A stretch of DNA of 6,105 nucleotides from Vampirovibrionales bacterium (GCA_025451145.1 JANWKX010000039.1:1-6105), one strand, 5' to 3'; shown: positions 1 to 5,918, numbered from the stretch's first letter. Notes: generated by a model from the sequence alone, not told the origin. Program-made: numbers and translations.

Positions 1-404
1 TCGAATAATTCAATAAAATAGGTGTTTTTAAGGCCACTTAAAAACTCGATTTCTCGGAATTGAACCGATTGAAAGCCGCTTGCCGGACGAAGACTATCCC
101 GAAACGTAGCAAACTCTGTGGTCGTCAACGTTTCTAAAAGATCTAGCTTGGAGAGCAGAATTTTCTGAATGCTGATAATTCGATGCAATACTTTAATACT
201 TCGTTGTATTTCCTGGCTTTTGAAACATCGAATGACTTCAAAAAGCTCATGAAGAATTTCCTTAAACCACAACTCGTAAGTCTGATGCATGATAATAAAA
301 AAGAGTTCATCATGCGCTGTGGTCAGTAAGACTTGTTGTGATAAGAGCCCTTGAATTTTAAGGTAGCCCTCATAACTAATATTTGATTGGCTTAAAGTGG
401 CCAT
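1..404 (-). CDS. kynA: Tryptophan 2,3-dioxygenase, N-terminal part (runs off window start)
   Basis: This heme enzyme opens the indole ring of L-tryptophan with O2 to give N-formylkynurenine, the first step of the kynurenine pathway in the cytoplasm. The reading frame starts at ATG 404-402 and stays open for 134 codons to the window edge, about half of the usual 260-300 residues. The conserved blocks appear in order: SYEGYL (10-15), HDELFFIIMHQTYELWFK (31-48), EFATFRDSL (97-105) and PASGFQSVQFREIEFL (107-122). By alignment from memory with human and Xanthomonas TDO, Y11, Y14, F36, the distal H40, F98 and R102 match the substrate-pocket residues. The proximal heme-ligand histidine would lie in the missing half. 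An AAGGGAG ribosome binding site ends 5 nt before the ATG. The gene is divergent from the adenylating-enzyme gene at 643. Family assignment is very secure; whether the rest is intact cannot be seen. Confidence 0.95.
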   Translation of the reverse strand, partial: MATLSQSNISYEGYLKIQGLLSQQVLLTTAHDELFFIIMHQTYELWFKEILHELFEVIRCFKSQEIQRSIKVLHRIISIQKILLSKLDLLETLTTTEFATFRDSLRPASGFQSVQFREIEFLSGLKNTYFIELF

Positions 405-480
405 AATGCTCCCTTAAGTAAAACAGATGCAACATCAAAGTGCCTCTTTAAACAGGTAGGCAATGATTACTTTTTAACTA

Positions 481-496
481 AACACAGTCATGTGTT
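481..496. promoter_or_regulatory. 16-bp inverted repeat, candidate operator
   Basis: AACACA-GTCA-TGTGTT is a perfect 6-bp inverted repeat with a 4-bp spacer. It lies 77 bp upstream of kynA and 147 bp upstream of the divergent adenylating-enzyme gene. Its size and place suit a dimeric repressor or activator site, but no regulator gene is nearby and I see no convincing promoter around it. A second 16-bp repeat with the same CAGTCATG centre lies at 5882-5897. The repeat is certain; the operator role is inferred. Confidence 0.35.
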
Positions 497-541
497 ATGC
501 CATACTCCCTAACTCGGTCATCTATCCGCTAGGGTGATTAG

Positions 542-618
542 TCCATTATCCAGATCGGTAATTTCATGCAACGAGCTAATGTCGGACAATGCTTTCGGTC
601 TCAAAAATGGATAATGGA
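542..618 (+). repeat. 11-bp inverted repeat with 55-bp spacer in the leader of the adenylating-enzyme gene
   Basis: TCCATTATCCA (542-552) and TGGATAATGGA (608-618) are exact reverse complements. The right arm belongs to two tandem ATGGATA copies (607-620) and ends 24 bp before the start codon at 643. If the region is transcribed, the arms could form a long-loop hairpin close to the ribosome binding site. As DNA they could be paired protein-binding sites. Neither role is shown by the sequence. Confidence 0.5.
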
Positions 619-642
619 TAGAAGATGGAGCAAAATCAGTGA

Positions 643-2076
643 ATGAAACCCCTGATAAAAACCAGACGTTCGATTTATAACTCCTTTAAGCGGATTTCGG
701 GTTCTTCATACGCTCAAAAATACCAGGACCTGAAAAGGCGGCAATTTTTATCCTGGCCAGAAAATACCGATTTGCAGCGAAAAGCCCTCACACGTCTTTT
801 AACAACTGCATATTGGAATATCCCATTTTATCGCAAGCCGTTTCAGGATGCTGGCCTGATAGGGCCAGAGGGCGATATTATCCTGGCTAATTTTCCCCAT
901 TTAGCCCCCTTAACAAAGCGTGATATCAATCAGAACCAAGACAAACTTTTGAATCAGGATACCTCCATTTCACGCCGCAGGATTATGAAGCTACACTCCG
1001 GGGGCACCACCGGAAATCCCGTTTATGTTTCGACTGACCTCCAATACTGGGACTGGTATCTGGCTCATACCCATTTGATTTATGAATGGATGGGTTTGGA
1101 ATTTGGCATGCCCTATTTTTATTTTTGGGGCGCCCTTCAAGATCAAGTCTATCCCACGGATCCTTTAAAATTAAACTTTTGGCTGGAAACCATTCAAAAT
1201 CGCCATTTACTCAACTGCTATCACATGTCGGATGACCTGATGAAGCAATATATCCAGGAAGTCAACGAAAAGACCACTCATCAGCACATCGTGGGTTATA
1301 CTCAGGAATTATACGAATTGGCATGCTTCAGCATCCGGTATAACTTACCCATCACCCGAACGCTTAAAGGCATTTTAGTGACGACTTCGCATTTAAGCGA
1401 GAAAATGCGGGCAACCATTGAAAGTGTCTTTCATTGCCCTGTGTATAGCCGCTATGGGTGCCGGGAAATTGGTGATGTGGCATGCGAATGCAGCTTTAAG
1501 ACCGGTTTTCATATTAATCCGCTATACTCCTATGTAGAGATTGTTGACGAAGCAGGTCATCTCCTTCCGCCTGGAGAAGAAGGACGCATTCTCATCACCG
1601 GTTTGCAAAATGACTACATGCCATTAATTCGATACGAAGTGCAGGATTCCGGCATTATGAAGCCTCCAGGGCCTTGCCAGTGCAGGAGAAATTGGCATAC
1701 GTTGGGCCAAATTACAGGGCGCTTGAATGAAAGGCTTGTGACCAACCAAGGGTCCTTCTTTAGCCTTCTTTTCCTGGACTACTGTCTTGAGCCACTCACA
1801 GATTTATTAGGACAACAGCTTCACCAGACCAGCCCTTATGAGGTTGAGGTTCACCTGGTTTCTCCCAATCCAAACTATTTACAGGAACATGCCGAAGAGA
1901 TCAACCTTGCCCATCAGCGATTACTGAAAAGCACCGAAAATCATTTCCACTTTTTCTTCAAGCAAGTCGATGCCGTGGAAAAAGCGCCTTCCGGAAAGCC
2001 ACTCCTGGTAGTAAACAAAATGCGGGGCTGGCAAACCCAGGAAATCGAATCGGAGCCCGCCAACTTCATTTTCTAA
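643..2076 (+). CDS. PaaK/CapK-like adenylate-forming enzyme
   Basis: This 477-residue protein belongs to the ANL (adenylate-forming) superfamily, in the branch of phenylacetate-CoA ligase, coenzyme F390 synthetase and CapK. Such enzymes activate a carboxylate with ATP and usually pass it to CoA or another acceptor; the substrate cannot be told here. Motifs in order are the phosphate loop SGGTTGNPV (119-127), YSRYGCREIG (268-277, with the A5-type Glu at E275), PLIRYEVQDSG (327-337, with D335), ITGRLNERL (357-365, with R360) and PSGKP (449-453), whose K452 fits the catalytic lysine of the mobile C-terminal domain. Cysteines C281, C283, C345 and C347 could form the metal site seen in some PaaK relatives. 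There is no signal peptide or membrane segment, so it is probably cytoplasmic. An in-frame TAG at 619-621 excludes an earlier start. GGAG at 627-630 is a slightly distant ribosome binding site, 12 nt away. It is divergent from kynA. The family is secure, the substrate unknown. Confidence 0.88.
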   Translation: MKPLIKTRRSIYNSFKRISGSSYAQKYQDLKRRQFLSWPENTDLQRKALTRLLTTAYWNIPFYRKPFQDAGLIGPEGDIILANFPHLAPLTKRDINQNQDKLLNQDTSISRRRIMKLHSGGTTGNPVYVSTDLQYWDWYLAHTHLIYEWMGLEFGMPYFYFWGALQDQVYPTDPLKLNFWLETIQNRHLLNCYHMSDDLMKQYIQEVNEKTTHQHIVGYTQELYELACFSIRYNLPITRTLKGILVTTSHLSEKMRATIESVFHCPVYSRYGCREIGDVACECSFKTGFHINPLYSYVEIVDEAGHLLPPGEEGRILITGLQNDYMPLIRYEVQDSGIMKPPGPCQCRRNWHTLGQITGRLNERLVTNQGSFFSLLFLDYCLEPLTDLLGQQLHQTSPYEVEVHLVSPNPNYLQEHAEEINLAHQRLLKSTENHFHFFFKQVDAVEKAPSGKPLLVVNKMRGWQTQEIESEPANFIF

Positions 2077-2098
2077 GTCAATCTGTGGTCATTTGTCT

Positions 2099-2144
2099 CA
2101 TGGGTTAATCCTCTTCGGCGAGAAAAGCCAAATGCCATGTTTTT
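2099..2144 (+). terminator. Weak candidate terminator after the adenylating-enzyme gene
   Basis: CATGG (2099-2103) can pair with CCATG (2135-2139), directly followed by five T (2140-2144). The long loop contains a small CTC/GAG hairpin at 2111-2122. It begins 22 bp after the stop codon. The stem is short and the loop large, so support is modest. Confidence 0.25.
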
Positions 2145-2245
2145 ACCTAGTTAATCAGAGAAATCTGGCAATCCTGGCTGATTTTCAACAGGTAGACAAA
2201 TCGCCCCTGAAGCAGTAAGCTGAGGATGTTGGCTTTTGAAAATTT

Positions 2246-2322
2246 GCCCTCGTAGTTCAGTAGGATAGAACGTCTCACTCCTAAGGAGAATGTCGGTGGT
2301 TCGAGTCCGCCCGAGGGCACCA
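2246..2322 (+). tRNA. tRNA-Arg (anticodon CCT)
   Basis: This is a complete 77-nt tRNA with encoded CCA. The acceptor stem GCCCTCG/CGAGGGC pairs perfectly, the D stem is GTTC/GAAC, the T arm is GGTGG-TTCGAGT-CCGCC with one G-T wobble, the discriminator is A (2319) and CCA is 2320-2322. The anticodon loop CTCCTAA places CCT at positions 34-36, which reads the AGG arginine codon. The anticodon stem TCTCA/GGAGA has an A-G mismatch at pair 31-39; the other four pairs are good. The gene stands alone on the + strand between two genes. tRNA-Arg genes often serve as integration sites, but no second copy of its 3' end and no integrase are visible in this window. Confidence 0.96.
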
Positions 2323-2382
2323 AATCTAAAAACGGTTGAGATGCCCAGCAAATTTTAAATCACCAGTCTAAAGTGTCAATGA

Positions 2383-2400
2383 AGCGTTTTGTAAAACGTT
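2383..2400. terminator. Inverted repeat between the tRNA and a convergent gene, possible terminator
   Basis: CGTTTT-GT-AAAACG (2385-2398) is a perfect inverted repeat, extended by a G-T wobble and an A-T pair to 2383-2400. It lies 60 bp after the tRNA and 3 bp beyond the stop codon of the leftward gene, so it could end transcription from both sides. The loop is very short and there is no clear T run on either strand, so the role is uncertain. Confidence 0.3.
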
Positions 2401-2403
2401 GCA

Positions 2404-2811
2404 CTAGTGGCTATAAAGCACTTTACTGAGATGAAGTCTAAGGGGGTAGCTACAATTTTGCTCCGCCCCGGCTATCTTGAGATTGACCATCAGTTTTGCT
2501 CGGTTATTGTCTGCCGGTAAATCCTTATCTATATATAATCTGGTCAGTAGAATCGCAAGTTGCTTGAGATCAAAACTCGTTTGAAGTTCCACAATAGAGA
2601 GATTTTTTAATTGCTCATAATTGGCATTAAAGTCTTCTAAAAACTGTTTGATTGCATCCACATGACCTTGCATAATCGCTTCGGCCGGGTGCTGAAAAAA
2701 TGCGGCGGCAAGTTCACTTTTTGGACCAGTTGAACCGCTAAACTGTGGCTGCCAGGATTGTTTAAGCGGTATTCTTGGCAAATAGCCCTTTAAAACAGGA
2801 GATAAGTGCAT
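2404..2811 (-). CDS. Hypothetical protein, 135 residues
   Basis: I do not recognise a family. I choose ATG 2811-2809 as the start because GAGGGA (2822-2827) lies 10 nt upstream. The frame also opens earlier at a GTG (2829-2827, adding six residues), but no ribosome binding site precedes that. The protein begins MHLSPVLKGYLP and has a Pro-rich, probably disordered first 30 residues. A predicted mostly helical middle follows (about 40-110), with motifs such as AIMQGHVDAIKQFLEDF and LKQLAILLTRLYIDKDL, ending HLSKVLYSH. No signal peptide, membrane segment or catalytic motif is apparent. It is the last of three leftward genes, about 250 bp from the transporter gene, and probably has its own promoter. 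Coding status rests on length, the ribosome binding site and a natural amino acid composition. Confidence 0.65.
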   Translation of the reverse strand: MHLSPVLKGYLPRIPLKQSWQPQFSGSTGPKSELAAAFFQHPAEAIMQGHVDAIKQFLEDFNANYEQLKNLSIVELQTSFDLKQLAILLTRLYIDKDLPADNNRAKLMVNLKIAGAEQNCSYPLRLHLSKVLYSH

Positions 2812-2972
2812 CGTATTCACATCCCTCACGCATTACTCTTAAAACATTAAAAATTATCAAGACTTAAAAGAGAGAAAACTTTAATTCAAGTCTGAAACCT
2901 AAGATTGAAAAACTATACTACAACTCATCCTTAAAATAAATTTTAAATTAGAACGCCTTGAGCCAGTCTGGA

Positions 2973-2994
2973 AAATCTCGGAGATTTGCTTTTT
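2973..2994. terminator. Weak candidate terminator downstream of the transporter gene
   Basis: AAATCT (2973-2978) and AGATTT (2982-2987) form a 6-bp AT-rich stem with a 3-nt loop CGG. On the + strand it is followed by GC and five T. On the - strand, where it lies about 75 bp beyond the transporter stop codon, it is followed by a single T and then CC, apart from the Ts inside the stem. It could end leftward transcription, but the stem is weak. Confidence 0.25.
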
Positions 2995-3029
2995 ATCCAA
3001 GCCAGAGAACCAAGAAAGGGCCGCTAATT

Positions 3030-3046
3030 GAATGGATTAACCATTC
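3030..3046. repeat. Small inverted repeat just beyond the transporter stop codon
   Basis: GAATGG (3030-3035) and CCATTC (3041-3046) form a perfect 6-bp stem with a 5-nt loop, 16 bp beyond the stop codon of the leftward transporter gene. No T run follows it, so it is either a mRNA 3'-end hairpin or chance. Confidence 0.25.
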
Positions 3047-3061
3047 CTTAGGCTGTTAAAA

Positions 3062-3649
3062 TCAGCTTCTGGCCTCACTGATTCCCTCTTTCACTAACCA
3101 GGGAACAATTAATAACGCCCCAATCGGATCTGCCCAGTAATATCCCCATACTGCGTTTACCAGTAAGCCTGCAAGAATGATAGCGGCAAGGTATCCATCA
3201 ATCACAGTTATCTTTGCTTCAGATAACAGGACGGCATGATTAAGCTGATTACCGATCCGCCGTTTGCCTTTTGCCAGTAACAACATGAGTATCACGGTAG
3301 ATAATAGCCATAAAACACCAAAGAGAGAGGGCTTTGGATGAATTCCAATCCACAGGGAGTGAAGGGATTGGCTCAAGATATAAAGGGCTAAAAGCAGGAA
3401 AGCGATTCCGATAAGGCGACGTGCAATGGGCTCATGTTTTTGATGGATTGATTTGAGCTGCCAGACCACAATTAACGACGCAAATATTTCAATGCATGAA
3501 TCCATGCCAAAGCCGAACAAAGCAATCGAATGGGCCTGATAGCCTTTAATGACTAAAATGATTGTCCCCAAAACATTCCAGAATAAGGTAATATACTCTA
3601 GCCAAATCCCTTGTTTTAGAAGTAATGCTGTCTCTTGAGGCTTATCCAT
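3062..3649 (-). CDS. CDF-like cation transporter, membrane domain only
   Basis: This 195-residue inner-membrane protein resembles the transmembrane domain of cation diffusion facilitators, which export divalent metals such as Zn, Co or Cd against protons. Six hydrophobic segments lie at about 14-34, 41-63, 79-101, 107-126, 147-166 and 170-187. Signature blocks are FGFGMDSCIE (45-54) in helix 2, SEAKITVIDGYLA (143-155) in helix 5 and YYWADPIGALL (170-180) in helix 6. Where Zn exporters such as YiiP have DxxxD and HxxxD, this protein has D50/E54 and D151 with Ile at the His position, so the metal site is not standard. The C-terminal cytoplasmic domain of ordinary ~300-residue CDF proteins is absent; the frame ends at a TGA after EARS. 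The ATG at 3649 has GGGA about 5 nt upstream. The transglycosylase gene ends 93 bp upstream on the same strand. Family is likely; substrate unknown. Confidence 0.82.
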   Translation of the reverse strand: MDKPQETALLLKQGIWLEYITLFWNVLGTIILVIKGYQAHSIALFGFGMDSCIEIFASLIVVWQLKSIHQKHEPIARRLIGIAFLLLALYILSQSLHSLWIGIHPKPSLFGVLWLLSTVILMLLLAKGKRRIGNQLNHAVLLSEAKITVIDGYLAAIILAGLLVNAVWGYYWADPIGALLIVPWLVKEGISEARS

Positions 3650-3668
3650 ACATTCCCATAAAATCTGA

Positions 3669-3698
3669 TGCAGCTACCTGCAAAAATGCCGATTGCAG
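3669..3698 (-). promoter_or_regulatory. Alternative small stems in the transporter leader
   Basis: Three arms are present: TGCAG (3669-3673), CTGCA (3678-3682) and TGCAG (3694-3698). The middle arm can pair with either neighbour; CTGCAA (3678-3683) and TTGCAG (3693-3698) give a perfect 6-bp stem with a 9-nt loop. They lie 20-50 bp upstream of the transporter start, where an operator or leader structure would sit. The repeats are visible; any function is inferred. Confidence 0.25.
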
Positions 3699-3742
3699 TC
3701 ATTATTTAGGTTTTAATCGCAAAGGCTATTCCTACAGATTGA

Positions 3743-4624
3743 TTATCCAACAATGATTTTCACATACTGTTGGGTTTCAGGGAATGGGGGAACACCTTTG
3801 TATTTTTGAACATTTCCTGGACCGCTGTTATAAGCCGCCATGGCCAGCGTCCAGCTTCCAAACTCTTTATAAAGCTGTTGATCAAACTTAGCCGCCGCAT
3901 CTAAGGATTGATAGGGATCATGCGGATCAATCCCGAAGCCCTTGGCGGTATCCGGCATAAACTGGGCAATGCCGATGGCGCCGGCTGAGCTGACAGCATT
4001 GGTGCTAAAACCGGATTCCTGTTGAATTTGTCTCAGGAAAATATCTTCAGGAATGCCATATTTTTGGGCCATTTGCTTGGCATAATCAATGAGTTTTGCT
4101 TTATCTGTTCCAGCTGCTGCTGAGGGCAGCGCTCCAGTTCCATGAGACGCATCGCTGGAGGATGATGAGCCTGAAGATGATGATGTTGACGATGCTGATG
4201 AAGGATCGGGGCTGCTTAAATTAAGGGATGGCATGGACGTTGACCCTGGTGCCATGTTGGAAATTAATGCGCTTTGAATTTGAGATGCGGAAAAACCGGG
4301 TAGAACCGCTTGTAGTTGAGCTACAATTGAGCTTTGTTGGTTTTGGCCTGCAGCTGCCGTTGACATGGTAGGCGATGTTAAACCTGCGCTTGAAGCGCCT
4401 AAAGGCATATAAGATGATAGCGCTGAAGAAGGTGCAGCCTGGCTTGCACTTTGGACTTGCGATAAAAGGATTTGGGATTCCTGATCAATGGTCTGGCCCA
4501 ACTGTAACAGGGAATCGGTATCATAGCTTCCTATGCCTTGTGATGGGCTTGCAGCATTCATTGATGATGCCATCGTAGGCTGATTCTGAGTAGGGGGTAA
4601 GGGTAAAATATAAGGCTGAGTCAA
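3743..4624 (-). CDS. Lytic transglycosylase with SLT domain and Ser-rich linker
   Basis: The C-terminal part (about 178-290) is an SLT domain, which cleaves the MurNAc-GlcNAc bond of peptidoglycan to leave a 1,6-anhydro end. Visible motifs are IQQESGF (200-206, catalytic Glu E203), GAIGIAQFMPDTA (215-227), AYNSGPGNV (264-272) and PETQQYV (282-288). The first 137 residues are rich in Ser, Ala and Gln. They are followed by a low-complexity Ser stretch at about 137-160 and a linker. The start is a TTG (4624-4622), supported by AGGAG 8 nt upstream; the first in-frame ATG (residue 18) has no ribosome binding site. The N-terminus MTQPYILPLPP has neither a signal peptide nor a lipobox. The enzyme may therefore reach the wall by a non-Sec route, or act as part of a secretion, flagellar or phage-derived assembly, but no such genes are nearby. 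Length 293 residues, domain intact. It is the first of three leftward genes. Confidence 0.9.
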   Translation of the reverse strand: MTQPYILPLPPTQNQPTMASSMNAASPSQGIGSYDTDSLLQLGQTIDQESQILLSQVQSASQAAPSSALSSYMPLGASSAGLTSPTMSTAAAGQNQQSSIVAQLQAVLPGFSASQIQSALISNMAPGSTSMPSLNLSSPDPSSASSTSSSSGSSSSSDASHGTGALPSAAAGTDKAKLIDYAKQMAQKYGIPEDIFLRQIQQESGFSTNAVSSAGAIGIAQFMPDTAKGFGIDPHDPYQSLDAAAKFDQQLYKEFGSWTLAMAAYNSGPGNVQKYKGVPPFPETQQYVKIIVG

Positions 4625-4957
4625 AACCTCTTCTCCTGTGTTAAAAACCTCTCTCCAAAAAATTCGTTTTTACTGTGTTTAAATTAATAAAAACATTCAA
4701 TCTTGAGAGATTGCTCGATAGAACATGTTTTTATACAAATATTTACATTCCTGTATAAGGGCCTACAGTAACATTCATGAATGGTTTGTATGATGGGTCT
4801 TGAAATGTACACTTTAATTCACAAAAATTTGATTTTAGAGGAATTGCCCTGAGTGTAATTTAGGTTTCTGGGGCGTTCTGATAAAATTGAAGCTTCGCAC
4901 CGTAATGAACGATCTAAGTCTATTAAGTCTATATCGTGGCAGTGAGGAACCTTAATC
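4625..4957. other. Intergenic region with small palindromes between divergent genes
   Basis: This 333-bp stretch lies between the leftward transglycosylase gene and the rightward FMN reductase gene and should hold both promoters. I see CAATCT-TGAG-AGATTG (4698-4713), a perfect 6-bp inverted repeat, and CATTCATGAATG (4772-4783), a perfect 12-bp palindrome. TTGCTC (4711-4716) and TATACA (4732-4737) resemble a + strand promoter, but the 15-bp spacing is short. Short open frames from ATG 4778 and 4782 (8 and 23 codons) lack a good ribosome binding site and are not called. No RNA family is recognised. Confidence 0.5.
4944..4949 (+). promoter_or_regulatory. Ribosome binding site of the FMN reductase gene
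   Basis: GAGGAA lies 8 nt upstream of ATG 4958 and fixes the start of the flavoprotein gene; no competing in-frame start with a comparable site was seen. Confidence 0.7.
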
Positions 4958-5551
4958 ATGGATGAACAGGAACGCCAATCCAAAATATTGGCCTTTGCAG
5001 GCAGTACCCGCACGGATTCTTATAACAAAAAATTGGTCCATGTTGCAGCAGAAGGGGCCAGAAAAGCCGGTGCCCTGGTAACCATCATTGATTTAAGGGA
5101 TTATCCATTACCCTTGTATGATGGTGATTTAGAGGAGAGTCAAGGACTCCCGGAAAACGCAAGGCGATTAAAAGCGCTTTTTACCGAACATCAAGGCTTT
5201 TTAATTGCCTCACCGGAATATAATAGCTCCATTTCAGGCGTTCTCAAGAATGCCATTGATTGGGTATCCCGACCTGTGGATGATAAGCCGCCGCTGGTTG
5301 AGTTCAAGGGAAAGGTTGCCAGTATTATGAGTGCTTCTCCGGGTGCTTTGGGCGGATTAAGAGGATTGACCCCTCTGCGGTCTATTCTCGAAAACATTGG
5401 GGTTCTGGTATTACCCGATCAAATAGCCGTTTCCAAGGCTCATGAGGCTTTTAACTCTGATGGAACATTGAAAGATGCCAAACAGCAAGCTTCCGTTGAA
5501 AAATTGGGCGCCAATCTCTCTGAGGTGACCCGGAAGCTTTTTTTCTGCTGA
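4958..5551 (+). CDS. NADPH-dependent FMN reductase-family flavoprotein
   Basis: This 197-residue protein has a flavodoxin-like fold of the FMN_red family (relatives: SsuE, ChrR/YieF, azoreductases). These use NAD(P)H to reduce FMN, quinones, chromate or azo compounds in the cytoplasm. The phosphate-binding loop is GSTRTDSYN (15-23). The family signature SPEYNSSISGVLKNAIDW (85-102) contributes to flavin binding, and SASPGALGGLRG (126-137) is the usual third glycine-rich block. There is no signal peptide or membrane segment, and length and order are typical of YieF-like quinone reductases. A GAGGAA site 8 nt upstream supports the start. It stands alone: upstream is a divergent gene and downstream a hairpin-rich gap. 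The physiological electron acceptor cannot be deduced; quinone or oxidative-stress detoxification is a reasonable guess. Confidence 0.92.
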   Translation: MDEQERQSKILAFAGSTRTDSYNKKLVHVAAEGARKAGALVTIIDLRDYPLPLYDGDLEESQGLPENARRLKALFTEHQGFLIASPEYNSSISGVLKNAIDWVSRPVDDKPPLVEFKGKVASIMSASPGALGGLRGLTPLRSILENIGVLVLPDQIAVSKAHEAFNSDGTLKDAKQQASVEKLGANLSEVTRKLFFC

Positions 5552-5610
5552 TCGAGTCATCGGATATTCCATTTCATTGATTACCAGTTTAAAATAAGGG
5601 TGTGAACGCG

Positions 5611-5640
5611 TTAGATTTGCGATAGGTAAAGCAAATCTAA
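5611..5640. terminator. Perfect 10-bp inverted repeat after the FMN reductase gene, possible terminator
   Basis: TTAGATTTGC (5611-5620) and GCAAATCTAA (5631-5640) are exact reverse complements with a 10-nt loop, 59 bp after the stop codon. On the + strand the stem is followed by ATCTTTATT, a poor T tract, so it is either a weak terminator or an mRNA 3'-end stabiliser. The repeat itself is certain. Confidence 0.4.
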
Positions 5641-5683
5641 ATCTTTATTCCAATCAGCGAAAGTATAGTTGGTAAGTCTCAAT

Positions 5684-5709
5684 TCAGGGCTGCATATAGA
5701 AAGCCCTGA
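5684..5709. repeat. 8-bp hairpin containing the AGGGCT repeat
   Basis: TCAGGGCT (5684-5691) and AGCCCTGA (5702-5709) form a perfect stem with the 10-nt loop GCATATAGAA. No T run follows, so a terminator is unlikely. It shares the AGGGCT core with three more arms downstream. Confidence 0.55.
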
Positions 5710-5852
5710 TACATATTGATTAGACAGAGTACCGTCAACTATCTGCTTTGGCTTACAACGTTATTTACAGCTGAAGCCCTTTTTGGTTGATGGTTTTCGG
5801 GTTTACTTGCAAGCAAGAGGGCTGTTTAAATGAGATTTAGGGCTTTTCCGAT

Positions 5853-5881
5853 TTGAAAAGTTGTGTTATTTCTTAGATAAG
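5853..5881 (+). promoter_or_regulatory. Sigma-70-like promoter of the last gene
   Basis: TTGAAA (5853-5858) matches the -35 consensus in five of six bases. GATAAG (5876-5881) matches the -10 in four of six, at the ideal 17-bp spacing. Transcription would start near 5888, about 40 bp before the ATG. Confidence 0.5.
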
Positions 5882-5900
5882 TAAGCAGTCATGCTTATTT
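5879..5900. promoter_or_regulatory. Inverted repeat over the predicted transcription start, candidate operator
   Basis: TAAGCA-GTCA-TGCTTA (5882-5897) is a perfect 6-bp inverted repeat, extended to 9 bp (5879-5900) with one G-T pair. It sits directly after the -10 box, where a bound repressor would block initiation. Its centre CAGTCATG equals that of the repeat at 481-496. It could instead be an early hairpin in the transcript. Confidence 0.4.
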
Positions 5901-5913
5901 CTTTATATTCCAA

Positions 5914-5918
5914 AGGAG
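5914..5918 (+). promoter_or_regulatory. Ribosome binding site of the last gene
   Basis: AGGAG within AAAGGAG lies 10 nt before ATG 5929 and supports both the start choice and the coding status of this truncated gene. Confidence 0.7.

Noticed and set aside
2153..2183. AATCAG/CTGATT inverted repeat as a terminator before the tRNA
   Set aside because: Only six pairs around a 19-nt loop with a four-T tail; indistinguishable from chance.
2246..2322. Integration site of a genomic island at tRNA-Arg
   Set aside because: No repeat of the tRNA 3' end, no integrase and no compositional break was seen in the window.
2151..2351. Leftward 66-residue open frame covering the tRNA gene
   Set aside because: Its central part, GALGRTRTTDILLRSETF and onward, is the antisense translation of tRNA-Arg, a well-known false protein. 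No ribosome binding site or independent support.
4145..4216. GAT-rich low-complexity run as a DNA repeat or CRISPR-like array
   Set aside because: It is the reverse strand of the Ser-rich linker codons of the transglycosylase; no regular unit or spacers.
4375..4578. Rightward 67-residue open frame
   Set aside because: Lies wholly inside the transglycosylase gene on the other strand and has no family features; the opposite frame has a clear SLT domain.
4778..4853. Possible short leader peptides (8 or 23 codons) before the FMN reductase gene
   Set aside because: No good ribosome binding site, no run of regulatory codons and no attenuator hairpin tied to them.
4819..5013. Leftward 64-residue open frame
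   Set aside because: Overlaps the start of the FMN reductase gene on the opposite strand and has no recognisable motif.
5191..5397. Leftward 68-residue open frame
   Set aside because: Shadow of the conserved middle of the FMN reductase gene.
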